Shown here: piece by piece, positions 33,880-45,333 of the stretch | How positions within the stretch are numbered: position 1 is the first letter of the stretch | Layout of the letters: every line of letters begins with the position of its first letter | NCBI GenBank assembly: GCA_018417955.1 | Contig: JACTVC010000021.1 | Location: 496,001 to 560,000, forward strand | DNA from: Laccaria trichodermophora | Taxonomy: Eukaryota; Basidiomycota; Agaricomycetes; Agaricales; Hydnangiaceae | Length of the DNA: 64,000 nt | Direction of reading: 5' to 3' | Program-made: the position numbers and the translations under genes | Notes under the pieces: model-generated | Told to the model about the DNA's origin: nothing | The model's database searches: none | What the model saw: the letters and a program-made list of their open reading frames with translations, nothing else

Positions 33880-34200
33880 TGGCTTGTGATGGATTATTTC
33901 AGGTTTAGAGTGGATGGCTAAAACCTGGGATAATCCATCACAAGGATGGCTAAAACCTGGGATAAAGCCTAATGAAGCTGATTGTTTGGATCCAGTTCAA
34001 CCTATGGTCTCCATTTGTAGCTGAAAATTTCAGAAGAAATGGGAAGAACCAGCCCACAAAAAAATGGAGCCCAATGGACCAGAATTGCAGCCAGCAGAAA
34101 TATTTTTCATATTTTGAAAAAAGGACCCCAGACACCCTGTGACAGCTTTGGAATGATGGTATGGAATGGTATGGCATGGTATGGAAGCTCAGTTTGCCCT
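33880..34200. repeat. P3-like terminal fragment
   Basis: From GATGGCTAAAACCTGGGATAA to GACCCCAGACACCCTGTGAC and the GGTATGG run. This matches 51700-51920 and its mirror 57080-57315 in P3 with moderate divergence, so it is a remnant of a related element that interrupts the KDZ-rich region. Confidence 0.7.
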
Positions 34201-34216
34201 TCCAAGATTGTCATGA

Positions 34217-34846
34217 AGGGTCTGTTTGCTCTGGATGTTGATGACGAAATTTGGCAGGATGCCGGTTTAGAAGATTCACTTGACGGCACCACAACAGATC
34301 CGCCACTGTGGCTTTGCAACGATCTTGTAAGGTCCGGAATTCGTGCGCGATTAGAGCTTGATAGATGCATCAAAGAGGAAGACCACCTTAAACACGAACA
34401 TCAGGTGCTCCAATGTTGGTATTCAGAGGAGTGGAATGTCACCTGTTCTGCTTATGATAACACCGGTACATTTCACTATTTCAAGGCTTTGTGACATAGC
34501 TCCTCATCATGTTTTAGATTCACCGGAGTTACGCTATCAGCTCCAATTACGAAAGGATGAACTTCTCCATGTCCTGTCGACATGGAAGAAGTCCTTACAA
34601 TCCTTACCTGCTAACACCGTTATACCAGCCTGGGGCCCAACAGAGGAAGAGATTACAGCTGCTCGGATTGCCCAAGTCACCTCCCATTTGTATGATGACT
34701 GTGATGATATTGAGGAGGTCAGATCATCTGTTGAGCAAGATGAAATGACTTCGTCTGATGTAGAAAGTCTTGATGCGGATTTGATTGACACTCTTGAGGC
34801 TATTGACCTTGCAGATGCTTTCCGCGGGGAGGATATTGGTAATTAG
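34217..34846 (+). pseudogene. KDZ transposase 2, C-terminal fragment
   Basis: Exons 34217-34465 and 34518-34846 joined by a GTACAT...TTTTAG intron (52 bp). Encodes the KDZ C-terminal tail: LFALDVDDEIWQDAGLEDS, a helical stretch, SPELRYQLQLRKDELLHVL, PAWGPTEEEI and an acidic tail. It aligns by eye with the tail of KDZ transposase 1 (WDTLFSLDVDDDIWQDIGLD; HGWGPSEAEMESAL). The catalytic core is absent; the 5' side is replaced by the P3-like repeat. Confidence 0.75.
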
Positions 34847-34929
34847 TCTAATGTTGTCTACAACTTATGTGGTCAGAATATCTATCTATTCGGGGGAGTC
34901 CACCTTCAGTTTTCTTCATTCTGTGATTG

Positions 34930-35215
34930 TCCCAGCAAACCCTTTGGGACTCCCATGTCAGATCTTGAGGTACTTCTGGAGTCCTACAGATGTTCAACTT
35001 CCTCTATGGGAGTCCCAGGGAAGCTTGTGGGAATCCAACAATAGTATCCTTGGGACTCCCATGTTAGATCTTGAGGTACTTCTGGAGTCCTACAGATGTT
35101 CAACTTACTCTATGGGAGTCCCAGGGAAGCTTGTGGGACTCCACCAATGATATCCTTGGGACTCCCATGTCAGATCTTGAGGTACTTCTGGAAGTCCTAT
35201 AGATGTTCTGATTAT
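34930..35215. repeat. ~108-bp tandem repeat (2.5 copies)
   Basis: Units start CTTGGGACTCCCATGTCAGA at about 34940, 35049 and 35155 and include CTTCTGGAGTCCTACAGATG. Inverted GGGAGTCCC-type sequence recurs at 35700-35885 (TTGGGAGTCCCAATAT), suggesting the two ends of a decayed TIR element spanning roughly 34900-35960. Confidence 0.7.
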
Positions 35216-36065
35216 GTGTCTAGGCAGATAGATCTCTACAGGCTAGGAATCCCATGCTCATTTAGCTTGGTGGGTCCTCCATTCAACACTTTAAAATGCT
35301 TTCCAGTCCTACATGATAATTATAAAACTTATCAAGATATGTTATCAGTTGATTTCCTCAATGGAATTTGTTCTAGGTGGGCACTAGCTTTTCATCCATC
35401 TAAATAGACTGGATTGGTGTCCATATCAATTGAACATGCCAACACTCCACTTCCAGCCATTCAGCTCTTCATGATCAAACACTGCATGTGAGCATGGAGT
35501 TAGAACTCTTATCTAAGTTAATGCTTTTGTCTCCTGATTTCTCTCCATACTAAGCAAAATCCAAGTTTACCTCAAGTCAACAATGCCTTTGTCTCCTTAT
35601 TTCTCTCCATAGCAAAATTGGTCTATTCTCATGATGATGAATGAGTACTAGATTTGTTGGCTAGCTGGCTTTCAAGTAAAATCTAATTGGAACTGTTTGG
35701 GGCTCTTGGGAGTCCCAATATAAAATTAATTTGGATGGGATTCCCTTGGGTGAGGGAATCCCATGCAACATATTTTCAGGACTCCCACAAACCTTGGATT
35801 CCCAAGGACAGAGGAAGAAACCATGGAAGTCCAGGTAAATACCATGGGAGTACCTGGCTACCCCCAGGGGACTCCAAGAATTAGGTGGGACATACCATGG
35901 TATCAGACCCTCATAGGGTAGTCTTATAGGCATGGACTAACTACCCTAAGAGGGTAGGGTTAGGTGGTTGCCTGAAGTGCCAATGCACCATCTGAAGAAA
36001 TACAGCTTTTAAGGATGGGTCTCTTTCCATCCACCTCTGATACTCCTCAAATGGCCTTTTCATTT
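35216..36065. other. Non-coding stretch between KDZ copies
   Basis: No convincing gene. It contains GGGAGTCC/GGACTCCC motifs near 35690-35885 and a TAGGGTAGTC/ACTACCCTA pair around 35915 and 35940. Probably the remains of a TIR element and its flank. Confidence 0.4.
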
Positions 36066-37420
36066 CAGATGCTTGATGACTACCTTTTAGAGAACCTTGA
36101 ATGCAAAACATTGGCACTTCATTACTTCTCAAAGCTTCAGCAGATGACATGCAAAGCATTTCCTAATCTGGTCAAGGTACAGCTTTGTCTTCAAAAGATT
36201 GGCACGGCACTAACCCTATGTTAGGATCGATATTGCGAGCTATTGCAAGCTAGCCGGCAATGGAGGGTTATTAAGGAATACAAGTGGTTTGGCTTTGGGC
36301 ACAAAGCCGAAGATCCAAAAACAGGTGACTTGGCTCTGTTTTGCGCTGCATGTCCACAGCCTGGAATAAATCTTCCTGATAATTGGAAGGACAACCAGGA
36401 ACAATGGCCATATACCCAGGGGTTTGTCCTTGATGGCAATTTCACATGTAATCACAAAGCTCAAAGGCACCCTGAAGATGATGTCTGGTTAAAATCCGGT
36501 CAGGGATATATGGTAGAAAGAAGCTGATATGCAAGCCATCTAGCCACGGCTCCTGAGATCAAAGAAGTGAGGTAGCCCTAACCCTACAGCTTTTTCAGAA
36601 GCTGATGAACAACAGAAACTGACTTGCAATGAACATCATGCTGTGAACAATAAATCAAGAATTCATAAGGGTTGTGATTCCACTGGCCTCGGTGCCGCCG
36701 CTTGCCTAAGGCATGGCTGCCATTGTCCAGGCACTGTGGTCAATTTCCAGAAAGGAGAAAGGTAAGTTTCGGCTGTTTATCGGATGACTTTACATTGCTC
36801 CATGGCATATCAGACAAATGAATATCGACTACGCATTCTGTGAGGCGTTGAAGAACACTGGTGCATCTGAGGCGCCCTGATGCATTGTTGTCTATGACAT
36901 TAACTGCCAGTATTTTGTAAACTTCCGAAAGCGGGTGGAAAAATCTCTGTTTCTTGAGGTTCATCCCAGACTAATCATAATTACGGGTATCGGCCTATTC
37001 CATATTCACGGACATCAGCTTGTTTGTCTTGCAAGGTTCTCACCGACTTTTATTATTGGCGGAGGACAATCAGATGGTGAAATATTGGAGACATTATGGT
37101 CCACTCTCAACCACGTCGGCAGAATATCAAAGACTATGACCCTTGCTCATCGGATGGAGGTTCTGGATGCCCACATGGGTGACAACAACTGGAAGAAACT
37201 GGTTAACATGGTATCATCACTTTGTAAATGATGGAAGCGAATTCAGAAGGCACTTCCCGTGGCCAAAGCAGAGTTGAAAAAGCTCTCGGAGATGACCTCC
37301 AAAGAGCAGTTGAAAGATTGGGATTCACAAGACAACGACGCACAAGCTTGCTGAATTTTTGATCCCTCAGCAATGGATATATATGAAGCCAAAGCCCCAA
37401 AATGTTTGTTGCCCTTATTT
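36066..37420 (+). pseudogene. KDZ transposase 3 with CxC2-type upstream region
   Basis: Exons about 36066-36176, 36228-36761 and 36814 onward; introns GTACAG...GTTAG and GTAAGT...ATCAG. Domain order: helical region (LDDYLLENLECKTLALHYFS), cysteine region ALFCAACPQPGINLPDNWKD, then FVLDGNFTCNHKAQRHPEDD, STGLGAAACLRHGCHCPGTV and NFQKGER. The KDZ core follows: VYDINCQYFVNFRKRVEKSL, GIGLFHIHGHQLVCLARF and GGGQSDGEILETLWSTLNHV. In-frame TGA codons at 36525-36527, 36878-36880 and 37229-37231 break it, each followed by clear homology in the same frame. A DNA transposase relic. Confidence 0.85.
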
Positions 37421-38300
37421 AACCCAGGGTTAAGGTTAACTGACGGTAATCAAAGTGCTGATGCAGAAAGAGGTACAGGCTGAGTTCATGGCACAAGAAC
37501 AAGGTCTTCAGCAAAATGTGGGACTCTCGCTTTGGGTTGGTACAGGGATTAAACTTCAAGAAGCCCAGTATGTTGCTGATTAAAATGACCAACATCATCC
37601 ACTAACCCTAAAATAAGGCTTGTGCTTAGCCGATTTGCCAGGATGATGGGGAGGAAGCCAACGTCAGAGCAGACACTAGAGCTCACACGTCGTTGGCAGA
37701 GATTTGTAAAGGGGCTAGATGCATTTGAGCAGGAGGCAGTAACGTTGTTCCCGAGATAAATCTTTCTGACGGGTTTTTTGTCCCACTGATGATGGATGAG
37801 TATGAGGTGGTCTTTACCCTCCCCCATGTAATCCATATGGATTCCAGTGGAGTCCAGTGGATTCCAGTGGCCCTTTTGCCAGGCCAAATTGGCTGGTACA
37901 ATGCCCAGTCCAGTCCAGTCCACTGGACTCTCACTGGACTACAAGCCACTTTTCAGAGTCCAGTCAGAGTTCACTGGAGTCCACTGGAGTCCACTGCACT
38001 CCACTTGGATATTGACTGAATTAGAACAAACATTATACTAATCTCAGCAGTCCAGTGGAGTCCACTGGACTGTACTAAAATTCATACTCGTTTGTAGTAA
38101 CATCAGTACTTATTTCTTATTATTAATACAACTAAAAAAGCGAAGATAGAGCATTATCATTGATAGACAACACTAGAAGTATTATAACATTACAATGTAT
38201 ACTATACTATAAGAACCAATGCTACCAAGAATGAGGATCAAGCATTTTGTTCAGTCTGCAGGGTGAGATTACAAAGTGGGACAAACTCACAGCGTTGTCT
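37421..38300. repeat. Left end region of the outer CxC5/CxC6 KDZ element
   Basis: Near 37806 it reads GGTGGTCTTTACCCTCCCCC, similar to the GAGGTCTT ends of related elements. The following CCAGTGGAGTCCAGTGGATT units, GCCCTTTTGCCAGGCCAAAT and AATTGGCTGG also recur in those elements. The CCACTGGAGTCC repeats run to about 38070. I take this as the left terminus of the element carrying A' and B'; the exact end is unproven. 38080-38300 is A/T-rich without a gene. Confidence 0.5.
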
Positions 38301-38950
38301 GATTGAACGTTATGTGGCATCACTTGTCACATCGACGTGACCATCCTTCCTACACCACACCACCACCTCGACTACACCACCACTCACCACCGCCAACGTT
38401 GGATGTCGGCGGTGGGTTTACTGTTTGTGTCAGCCCACCACGACACCACGTCCCATCGATACCGCCCACCATCAACACCGCCTACTGTCAACACTGCCCA
38501 CTGTCAACACCGCCCATGCCACATCACCCCCACTAACAAGGAATGGCACACCCAGGCCACAGACGACAACAGCGCCCATGACACCTGTGGGTACGCAGAA
38601 CGATGAGCCAAGAACAAGGGACGGTGCCCATGACATTGCCACGTCATGGGCAAATGGTATGTGTGTTTGCCCAACCACCCCATTCCTCCGTTTTCACCAC
38701 AACAGCAGACAAGCACCCACCACGAGAATGTCAAGCAGACACGGAAAATGACGAGTGGACACAGAAAACGATGAACACCCACAAAAAAATGACGAATGCC
38801 CACAAAAAAATGATGAACGCCCACAAAAAACGACGAGCACCCACCTCCACCTCACCTGAAACACAACACACCCATGGAAAACTACAAGTGCCCACCCCCA
38901 CCTGATGGCACGCCAACGCAGAACGGCGAGAAGGGCTTTGCAGCCACCCC
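38301..38950. repeat. CCCACC/ACGATGAACACCCAC-rich region
   Basis: Short degenerate repeats with ACACCGCCCACTGTCAACACC and CACAAAAAAATGACGAATGC units. Composition matches the left interior of the element at 42049-47948 (42300-42800). No credible protein. Confidence 0.6.
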
Positions 38951-39845
38951 CATCATCATTTCCCCCTCCCCCCACCTCGTTAACCTCATTTACAGCTGCT
39001 CCCATCGTCATTGCCCACCCACCTCATTAACCTCATTTTCAGCCGCTCCCATTGTCATTGCCCCCCCCACCTTGTTAACCTCGTTTTCAGCCACTCCCAT
39101 TCTCATTGCCCCCCCACGTTGTTGACCTTGTTTACAGCCGCTCCTGTCATCATTGCCCCCCCCACCTTGTTAACCTTGTTCTCAGCCGCTCCCATTCTCA
39201 TTGCCCCCCCACCTTGTTGACCTTGTTTACAGCTGCTCCCGTTGTCATTGCCCCTGCCCACCTCGTTAACCTTGTTTTCAGCTGCTCCCGTCCTCATTGC
39301 CCCCCACCTTGTTACCTTGTTTTCAGCTGCTCCCATTGTCATTGCCCCCCCACCTCATTAACCTCGTTTTCAGCTGCTCCTGTCCTCATTGCCCCCTCAC
39401 ATTGTTGACCTCGTTTACAGCCCCTCCCGTCGTCATTGCCCCTGCCCACCTCGTTAACCTCGTTTTCAGCCACTCCCATCCTCATTGCCCCCCCTCCTCG
39501 TTACCTCGTTTTTAGCTGCTCCCATTGTCATTGCCCCCACCTTGTTGTCCTTGTCTTCAGCTGCTCCCATTGTCATTGCCCCTCCCCCCCCCACCTTGTT
39601 GTCCTCGTTTACAGCTGCTCTCATTTACATTGCCCCCCACCCTTGTTTACAACTGCTCCCATTGTCATTGCCCCCCCACTCGTTATCGTCGTTTACAGCT
39701 TCTCCTGTTGTCATTCCCCCCCCCACTTCATTAACTGTTGTTTACAGCCACTGTCTCATTAACGTCGTTTACAGCTGCTCCTGTTGTCATTGCCCCCCAC
39801 CTCGTTAACGTCGTTTACACCTGCTCCTGTTGTCCCCACCTCATA
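38950..39845. repeat. Minisatellite, ~60-bp units
   Basis: About 14 units of the form TTACAGCTGCTCCCATTGTC plus ATTGCCCCCCCACCTTGTTA plus ACCTCG. C-rich on the plus strand. It stays open in several frames (SHCHCPPHLVNLVFS type), which explains the overlapping artificial reading frames here. Confidence 0.9.
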
Positions 39846-40059
39846 GTAGATATATGTACAATTTATTATTACCTTGTGTTGAGATGTGTTTTTGCCAGTA
39901 TGTATGAAAATTTGGAACTTATGAATTTTCGGACTTATGAATTTTCGAGTGAGTAAACTTATGAAGTGTTTGTAAGCATTTCCATACCTGGCTTCTTTGG
40001 CTCATCTAAGGCAAATTGCTCCTTGTTCTATAACCACCACCACTGCCCACTGTCTCACT

Positions 40060-42048
40060 ATGCCAACCACCAGAGCTACTACCAAATCAACCTCTGTTGC
40101 TTCCACCTCTAGATCCAGGAAGAGGCAGGGTTCTGCTGCTGACCAGACTCCTAAGAAGAGGTTGAGGTCTGATTCCAACAAGAAGGCATCTAAGAAAGAT
40201 CAGGGGGAGGAGGGGAAGGAGGGGGAGGAGCAGGAGGAGGAGCAGGAGGAGGAGCAGGAGGAGGGTCAAGGGGAGGGTCAGAGGGAGGAGGAGGAGGATG
40301 AGGAAGAAGCTTTGGCTGAGCTGGAGGGTGAGGTGGTTGTTGATAAGCCCAGACATGGGGGGAAGAGGAGGAAGGATGTCATCCTGAACAAGGGGGGGAA
40401 AAAAGGGTACAAAATTAATCACATTTACTTTGACATTCTCTGACATGAATTTTTAGCAAAAAGGGGCACAAAACCAGTGCCCAGAAAAATGCAGAAGTGG
40501 CAGCTGAAGAAGCCAAGCAGGTCAAAAAGCAGACTCAGTGAGTTTTATTGCTTTATTTAAATCTTACATACTGAAATATTTAAAGCACTATGAAACTTTT
40601 AACCCAAAGGGGCATTTCAGTTGCACCACCTGCACGTGCTGCTGTTTCTGCTGCCCCTGCTGCTTCCTCCATCCCTTCCAGTTCTGCTGCTTCTTCTGTT
40701 CCTGTTGTCCCTGATGTTCAGGCTATCCCTGCTACTCTTGTTCCTGCTGTTGCTGATATTCATGCTATTTCTGCTGTTTCTCCTGCTATGCCCACTGTTT
40801 CTGCTGTTTCTGCTATTCCCACTGCATCTGCTGGTTCTGCTATTTCCACTGTTTCCACTGTTTCTGCTGCTGTTTCTGCTGCTGTTCTTTCCGTTTCTAA
40901 TACCACTGTTCCTATTTCTACCACTGCTCCATTGACTTCTGGTGTTGAACCAGAAGATGTCTCTATGGAAAGCCCTCCTCGTCCTGAGGGTTCTTCACGT
41001 GCCACTGGAGGCATTTTGCGGAACAGGGCTATGGGTCAACATTACAATCCTGTTGACGATGAAGATTTTCAGATGGCTCCTGTCTTAGGAAAAGTCAAGG
41101 GTGTTGTTAAGATATATGTTTCACCTCTAGATCCTGTTGAACTTGAATTTGCCACCATGCAACCAAGTCTGAAGGTTCCTGTCACTGTCAACATGAACTT
41201 GGGACCAGTTCCTAAAGAAGTAGCTCTTTGCTGGCCACCAATTACTCATAAGTAATTCATGATGTATAATGCTTTAAATGTGATATAACTCTGTTTAGGT
41301 AACCGTATCCTTGTTTATGATGCTCTTGATGGCCTTTGGATGCCCAAGGTCTCTATGATATTGCGGTTGAAATCAATGACACCATTTTATTTGACAATTC
41401 AGGTGACAAGGCAACTCTACACCTTCTTGTTGTGGGTATTATATCCTATTTCAATATACTACAAAAGATTAACTTCTAATTATATTATAGAGTTCTTTTG
41501 AGCCTGGAATTTCTTTTTCCTCAATTCCCTCTTCTCGTGCTTGTTCACTCCAAGGTGGATCTCTTCCATCTACCTCTCGTTCTGCCACACCCCACTCCTC
41601 TGTCCGTTCTCACTCTTGCTCACATTCTCTATCAACATCTGGGGATATCCAAACTGGCAGTATTGAGCCTGCTGATAGTTCCAACTCAAAAAGATGCTGA
41701 GGACTTGGGCACTACTTTCAGTCCATATGAATCAAGTCTTCTCCATATTCTTAACATTCCCATGGACCTTACTTGTTCAGCAACTGCCAAGTCCCTCTCA
41801 GAACAATTTCTTGCCTACCTTGCTGTTGCTGATGCTCTTAATGCCATGTGCAAGGTTAAGCACTGGCCTGAAAGAGCACCTACTGAGAAGCATGTTATTG
41901 AACTTTTTATTGGGAAAAGCCAGTGGAACAATGTTTGGCGACCAATCTTCAGTAGGGCTTCTCAGCACTTTCCAGACATGGTCAAGTGGCTACAAGGTGA
42001 TGCTGACAGCAAGACTGCAGAGGAGCTTTGGGGGATAGAGGGGAAGTA
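40060..42048 (+). pseudogene. A': accessory gene of the outer KDZ element (split; 3' end at 47949)
   Basis: Starts MPTTRATTKSTSVASTSRSR, with a basic nuclear-type stretch (PKKRLRSDSNKKASKKDQ), a Glu-rich run, then an A/S/V-rich low-complexity region (from about 40620). Next come EDVSMESPPRPEGSSRATGG, ILRNRAMG, and a C-terminal domain with NVWRPIFSRASQHFPDMVKW and AEELWGIEG. Several short introns are visible (for example donor near 40407 with acceptor at 40456; GTAATT at about 41250 with TTTAG at 41299). A frame change occurs near 41690. Interrupted at 42048; the frame resumes at 47949 as KYNLKMLKEWMDRGGK. Paralogue of gene A. Function unknown; possibly a DNA-binding partner of the transposase. 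Confidence 0.6.
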
Positions 42049-43180
42049 GAGGTCTTAGCAGTGCCCCCCCTATTCCTGCAGGAATCCGGTGGAATGGAAT
42101 TTAGCAGAAGGCCCTGCTAAATTGTTTATTCCAGTGTTTTCCATTCTGGTGGAATTCTGGTGGATTCCGGAATGTACACTGGAATGTTCCCCAGAATGGG
42201 CAGGAACTGCAATCTAGTTATTTTATTGTTTTGTTATGTATTATAGTTTGTTTATTTCCGATAGATAACAAATAATATCTGTTTGGCAATCATGCTCACC
42301 AAACACAACCACCCTCTTCCTCCCACCACCACCATGCTCGTCACCGCCGCTAAACACGTCCATCACCACCACCGCTCATCGTGACCACCACGATCCCTGT
42401 CGCTCGACGCCATCCGCATCCGTTGCCCACGCCCACCACAATCCACCACGTCCACATCACCAAGCGCCACATCACCAACTGCACACGATGAACACGACAT
42501 GAGGGGGGGGGAGGGAGTTCCCATTGCCACGCAACGTGGCAACTAGACGATGAACGACATTGTTCATTTGTCATCGTCGCTTTCTAGTAAGTCAATTCCC
42601 CTCATCCCATCCCATTTTGAATGACACACACCACCATGCCCCCCAGATGACAACCCTAGCACCCGAAGATGAACACGAGCACCCACGAGGCTTCACCACC
42701 CACAAATTACTACACGACACCCACAAATGAGAACCCCACACCCACGAACAACACCCATCGCAAACACCTGCCGCCCATCACAGATGCCCACCACCCAACG
42801 TCAATGCTTACTTTACAATTTTTGTGCATTTCCCTAGAATACCAACAAGGCATGCCTCTGTATTTCATTTTACAGTAAATTCCTGAACCCCAGAACACAA
42901 CGAGACAGCAGGAATCCCACCTGCTGTCTTGTTTGTTTGCCTGGCTTACATCTCCTGTACATACTTAGAATCAAAATGAGGCGGCGTTTTCACGCTGCCT
43001 CTTACTTTGAAATTTTGATTAATTACTGAAAATAGACATCTGAAAGAAACCCTCAACCCTAGCTGTGTGTGTCTAAGTTCCCATGTCTTTCTTCCCTTCC
43101 CCCTTCATCTTGCTTCCTGTCCCCTTTGTTCTTGCAGTCCCACTTGGCTCTTATACCTTCTAATCTTGCTGTCTACTGCT

Positions 43181-45216
43181 ATGAGTGCAAGAGAACTTCA
43201 ATCTTTACAAGCTGGGGTGAATTCTCCCCCCAAATGAGGCCGGAAACGTGGCCAATCCAATACTGAGGCAACAAACACCAAGTGTGCCAAGGCCACCACC
43301 AAGAATGATGTTGAGGGGAGTGGTGAGGAAGAACCAGAGGCTGGAAAGGGCACCACAAAGGGAAAGAGCGGTGGTAAGAAGGGGAAAAAAGCAAGGTGAG
43401 TGGCCTGTTTTATACCAGTACTTGCATACTAACTATTTTATTCAGAATGACAGGTGCCCAGTGAGCTGCCAAAGACAAGGCTGAGAATGATAAGGGTGTC
43501 CCAGCCCAGCTGACACCGTGAGCTCTTTGATCTTTATTTGATTATTTCTAATGTGATGTTGATAGGGTTGAGCGAGCTCTTGAAGCTGCTGGTACTTCTG
43601 TTGCACCCCCAAAGCGTACTGGCAAATTATCCACCCCTTCCTTCCTTCCTCCTGCTCCTACCCTTTCAAGCAGCTGTTCTCATATCAATTGTGAGCCAGA
43701 AGTTACTGCTGGACATGAAGAAGTAAGTGGTGAGGAGAGTGATGAGGAAGATGGAGATGAGGGAGACGAGGTTGATGAGGTTGATGAGGGTAGTGATGGG
43801 AAAGATATCCGATTTGGCCCACCAAGAGGTCATCATCAGGCCAAGTCTGGTTCTGGTCGTGAGGAGCCCTTGGCCAAGGGTAATATTTTATTTTATGTTT
43901 CAATCTTTTATTTATTTATTATGATCTATTCATAGATATTGATCTTTCCAATTTGGCACCTCCTGAGACAGAAGTCCCTGCTAATGGGTCTTCCCGTTCT
44001 ACTGGGGGTATTTTGCATGGGCATGCTGTTGGAAATTCGTTCAATATAGGTGACTCCATTTATGATGCACCACAAGAGGTCAGACCCCTTTCTAATGGTT
44101 GCATTAACATCACAATCATCCAACAACCTCCTTCTGATGTTGTTATCAACAATGCCACATCACATATAAATGTCAAGTCCCCCTGTTTGGCCCACTTCTG
44201 AAAAAGGTGGCCAAGAGCTATTCCCCTGTTCGCAGTAAGTGTTTAACTATATATAAATATACAAAGTTTAATAAAGCTTCATCTCAGATCACAATTATCG
44301 TGTCTATATTTTGGATAAGAAGCAGTGGTCCATCATGGGCCGTTACAATGTAGTAGTTGAGGATGATGAGGATGCTATTTGGGAGGAGGATGACATTGGT
44401 AAAGTTACACATATTCTTCTGGTATGTTTTATTGGCTATTCTTGGTTTAAATTTTATTTAAATTATGTCTAGGAAAACGACCATGAGCAAATGGTTGCTT
44501 CTGCGATTCCACCATCATTTCATCAGCGCTCTGTCTCTCTAGGCTCTCATTCAGGATCTGTTCCTCGCTCTTTGTCTGTTGCTTCTGATTCTCGTGGACA
44601 GTCTCAGGCATCATCTATTAGTAGATCTGAGGTGACTGGTCCTTCAAAGCTTTCTAGTGCCAACAAAGCACTTCTGTTAGAATATCTTGGGATTGACAGA
44701 GATCTTGCTTCTCTGGATAAGGCTGGATTACAGTCAGCCTATCAAAAGTTTAAGGCTATCATCAATGCTACACCTAAAGTTATGGGCTTGAGCAAGGATG
44801 CTGAGTGGAAGTCGCAGTTTGATGATGGAGCTGCCTGGGTTCCCAACATTGTCGACTTTATCCATATCTTTATCGCTAAGACTCAGTTCTACCAAGTCTG
44901 GAAGCCTACATTCCTAAGAGCAGAGGAATATCCAGATATGCGAGACTGGCTTAATGAGGAGGAGGATTGCCTTGCTACTGAGGATTTGTGGGACTTAAGG
45001 AGCAGTCAAGTGCTGAGCTTTCTTGATTTGAAGAAATGGCTTGACAAAGAAGATCATGAGGGAGAGTTGAAGAAGTGTGGTGATCTGAAGGGGAAGAGAA
45101 AAGCTCCAGACAGTCCCAAGAAGAATCGTGATAAAGATAAACATGTGGAGCAGAGAAAGCACAAGAAGTCAAAGCAGGCAAGGGTTAGGGATTTGGATGA
45201 GGAAGCTTCTGAGTAA
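43181..45216 (+). pseudogene. A: accessory gene of the KDZ element, paralogue of A'
   Basis: Begins MSARELQSLQAGVNSPPK; an in-frame TGA (43235-43237) then GRKRGQSNTEATNTK. Further exons encode VERALEAAGTSVAPPKRTGK, an acidic stretch (EESDEEDGDEGDEVDEVDEG), PANGSSRSTGGILHGHAVGN (compare SSRATGGILRNRAMG in A'), NYRVYILDKKQWSIMGRY, and a long last exon (about 44474-45216) with SSANKALLLEYLGIDRDLAS, YQVWKPTFLRAEEYPDMRDW and EDLWDLRSSQ. The C-terminus is very basic (KGKRKAPDSPKKNRDKDKH). Introns are short. It ends at GAGTAAGTAG: either a TAA stop or a GTAAGT donor leading into B. Function unknown. Confidence 0.6.
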
Positions 45217-45333
45217 GTAGGACTTGTGACTTTTTTCCTTTTTTTTCATTTCAGAATATGCATGGGACATGAATAAGCTGATTTGTACAGTAGTTTTACT
45301 TTTTTCTTCAGATCAACTTTGATGTTTGTTACA

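Noticed and set aside
38301..39845. Cys/Pro/His-rich ORFs as metallothionein-like proteins
   Set aside because: All frames of the C-rich minisatellite are open and give similar C/P/H-rich peptides; there is no consistent start or conservation.
40621..41014. Leu-rich plus-strand and Glu/Ala-rich minus-strand ORFs over 40620-41010
   Set aside because: They are alternative frames of the Ala/Ser/Val low-complexity part of gene A', which fits the better-supported exon structure.
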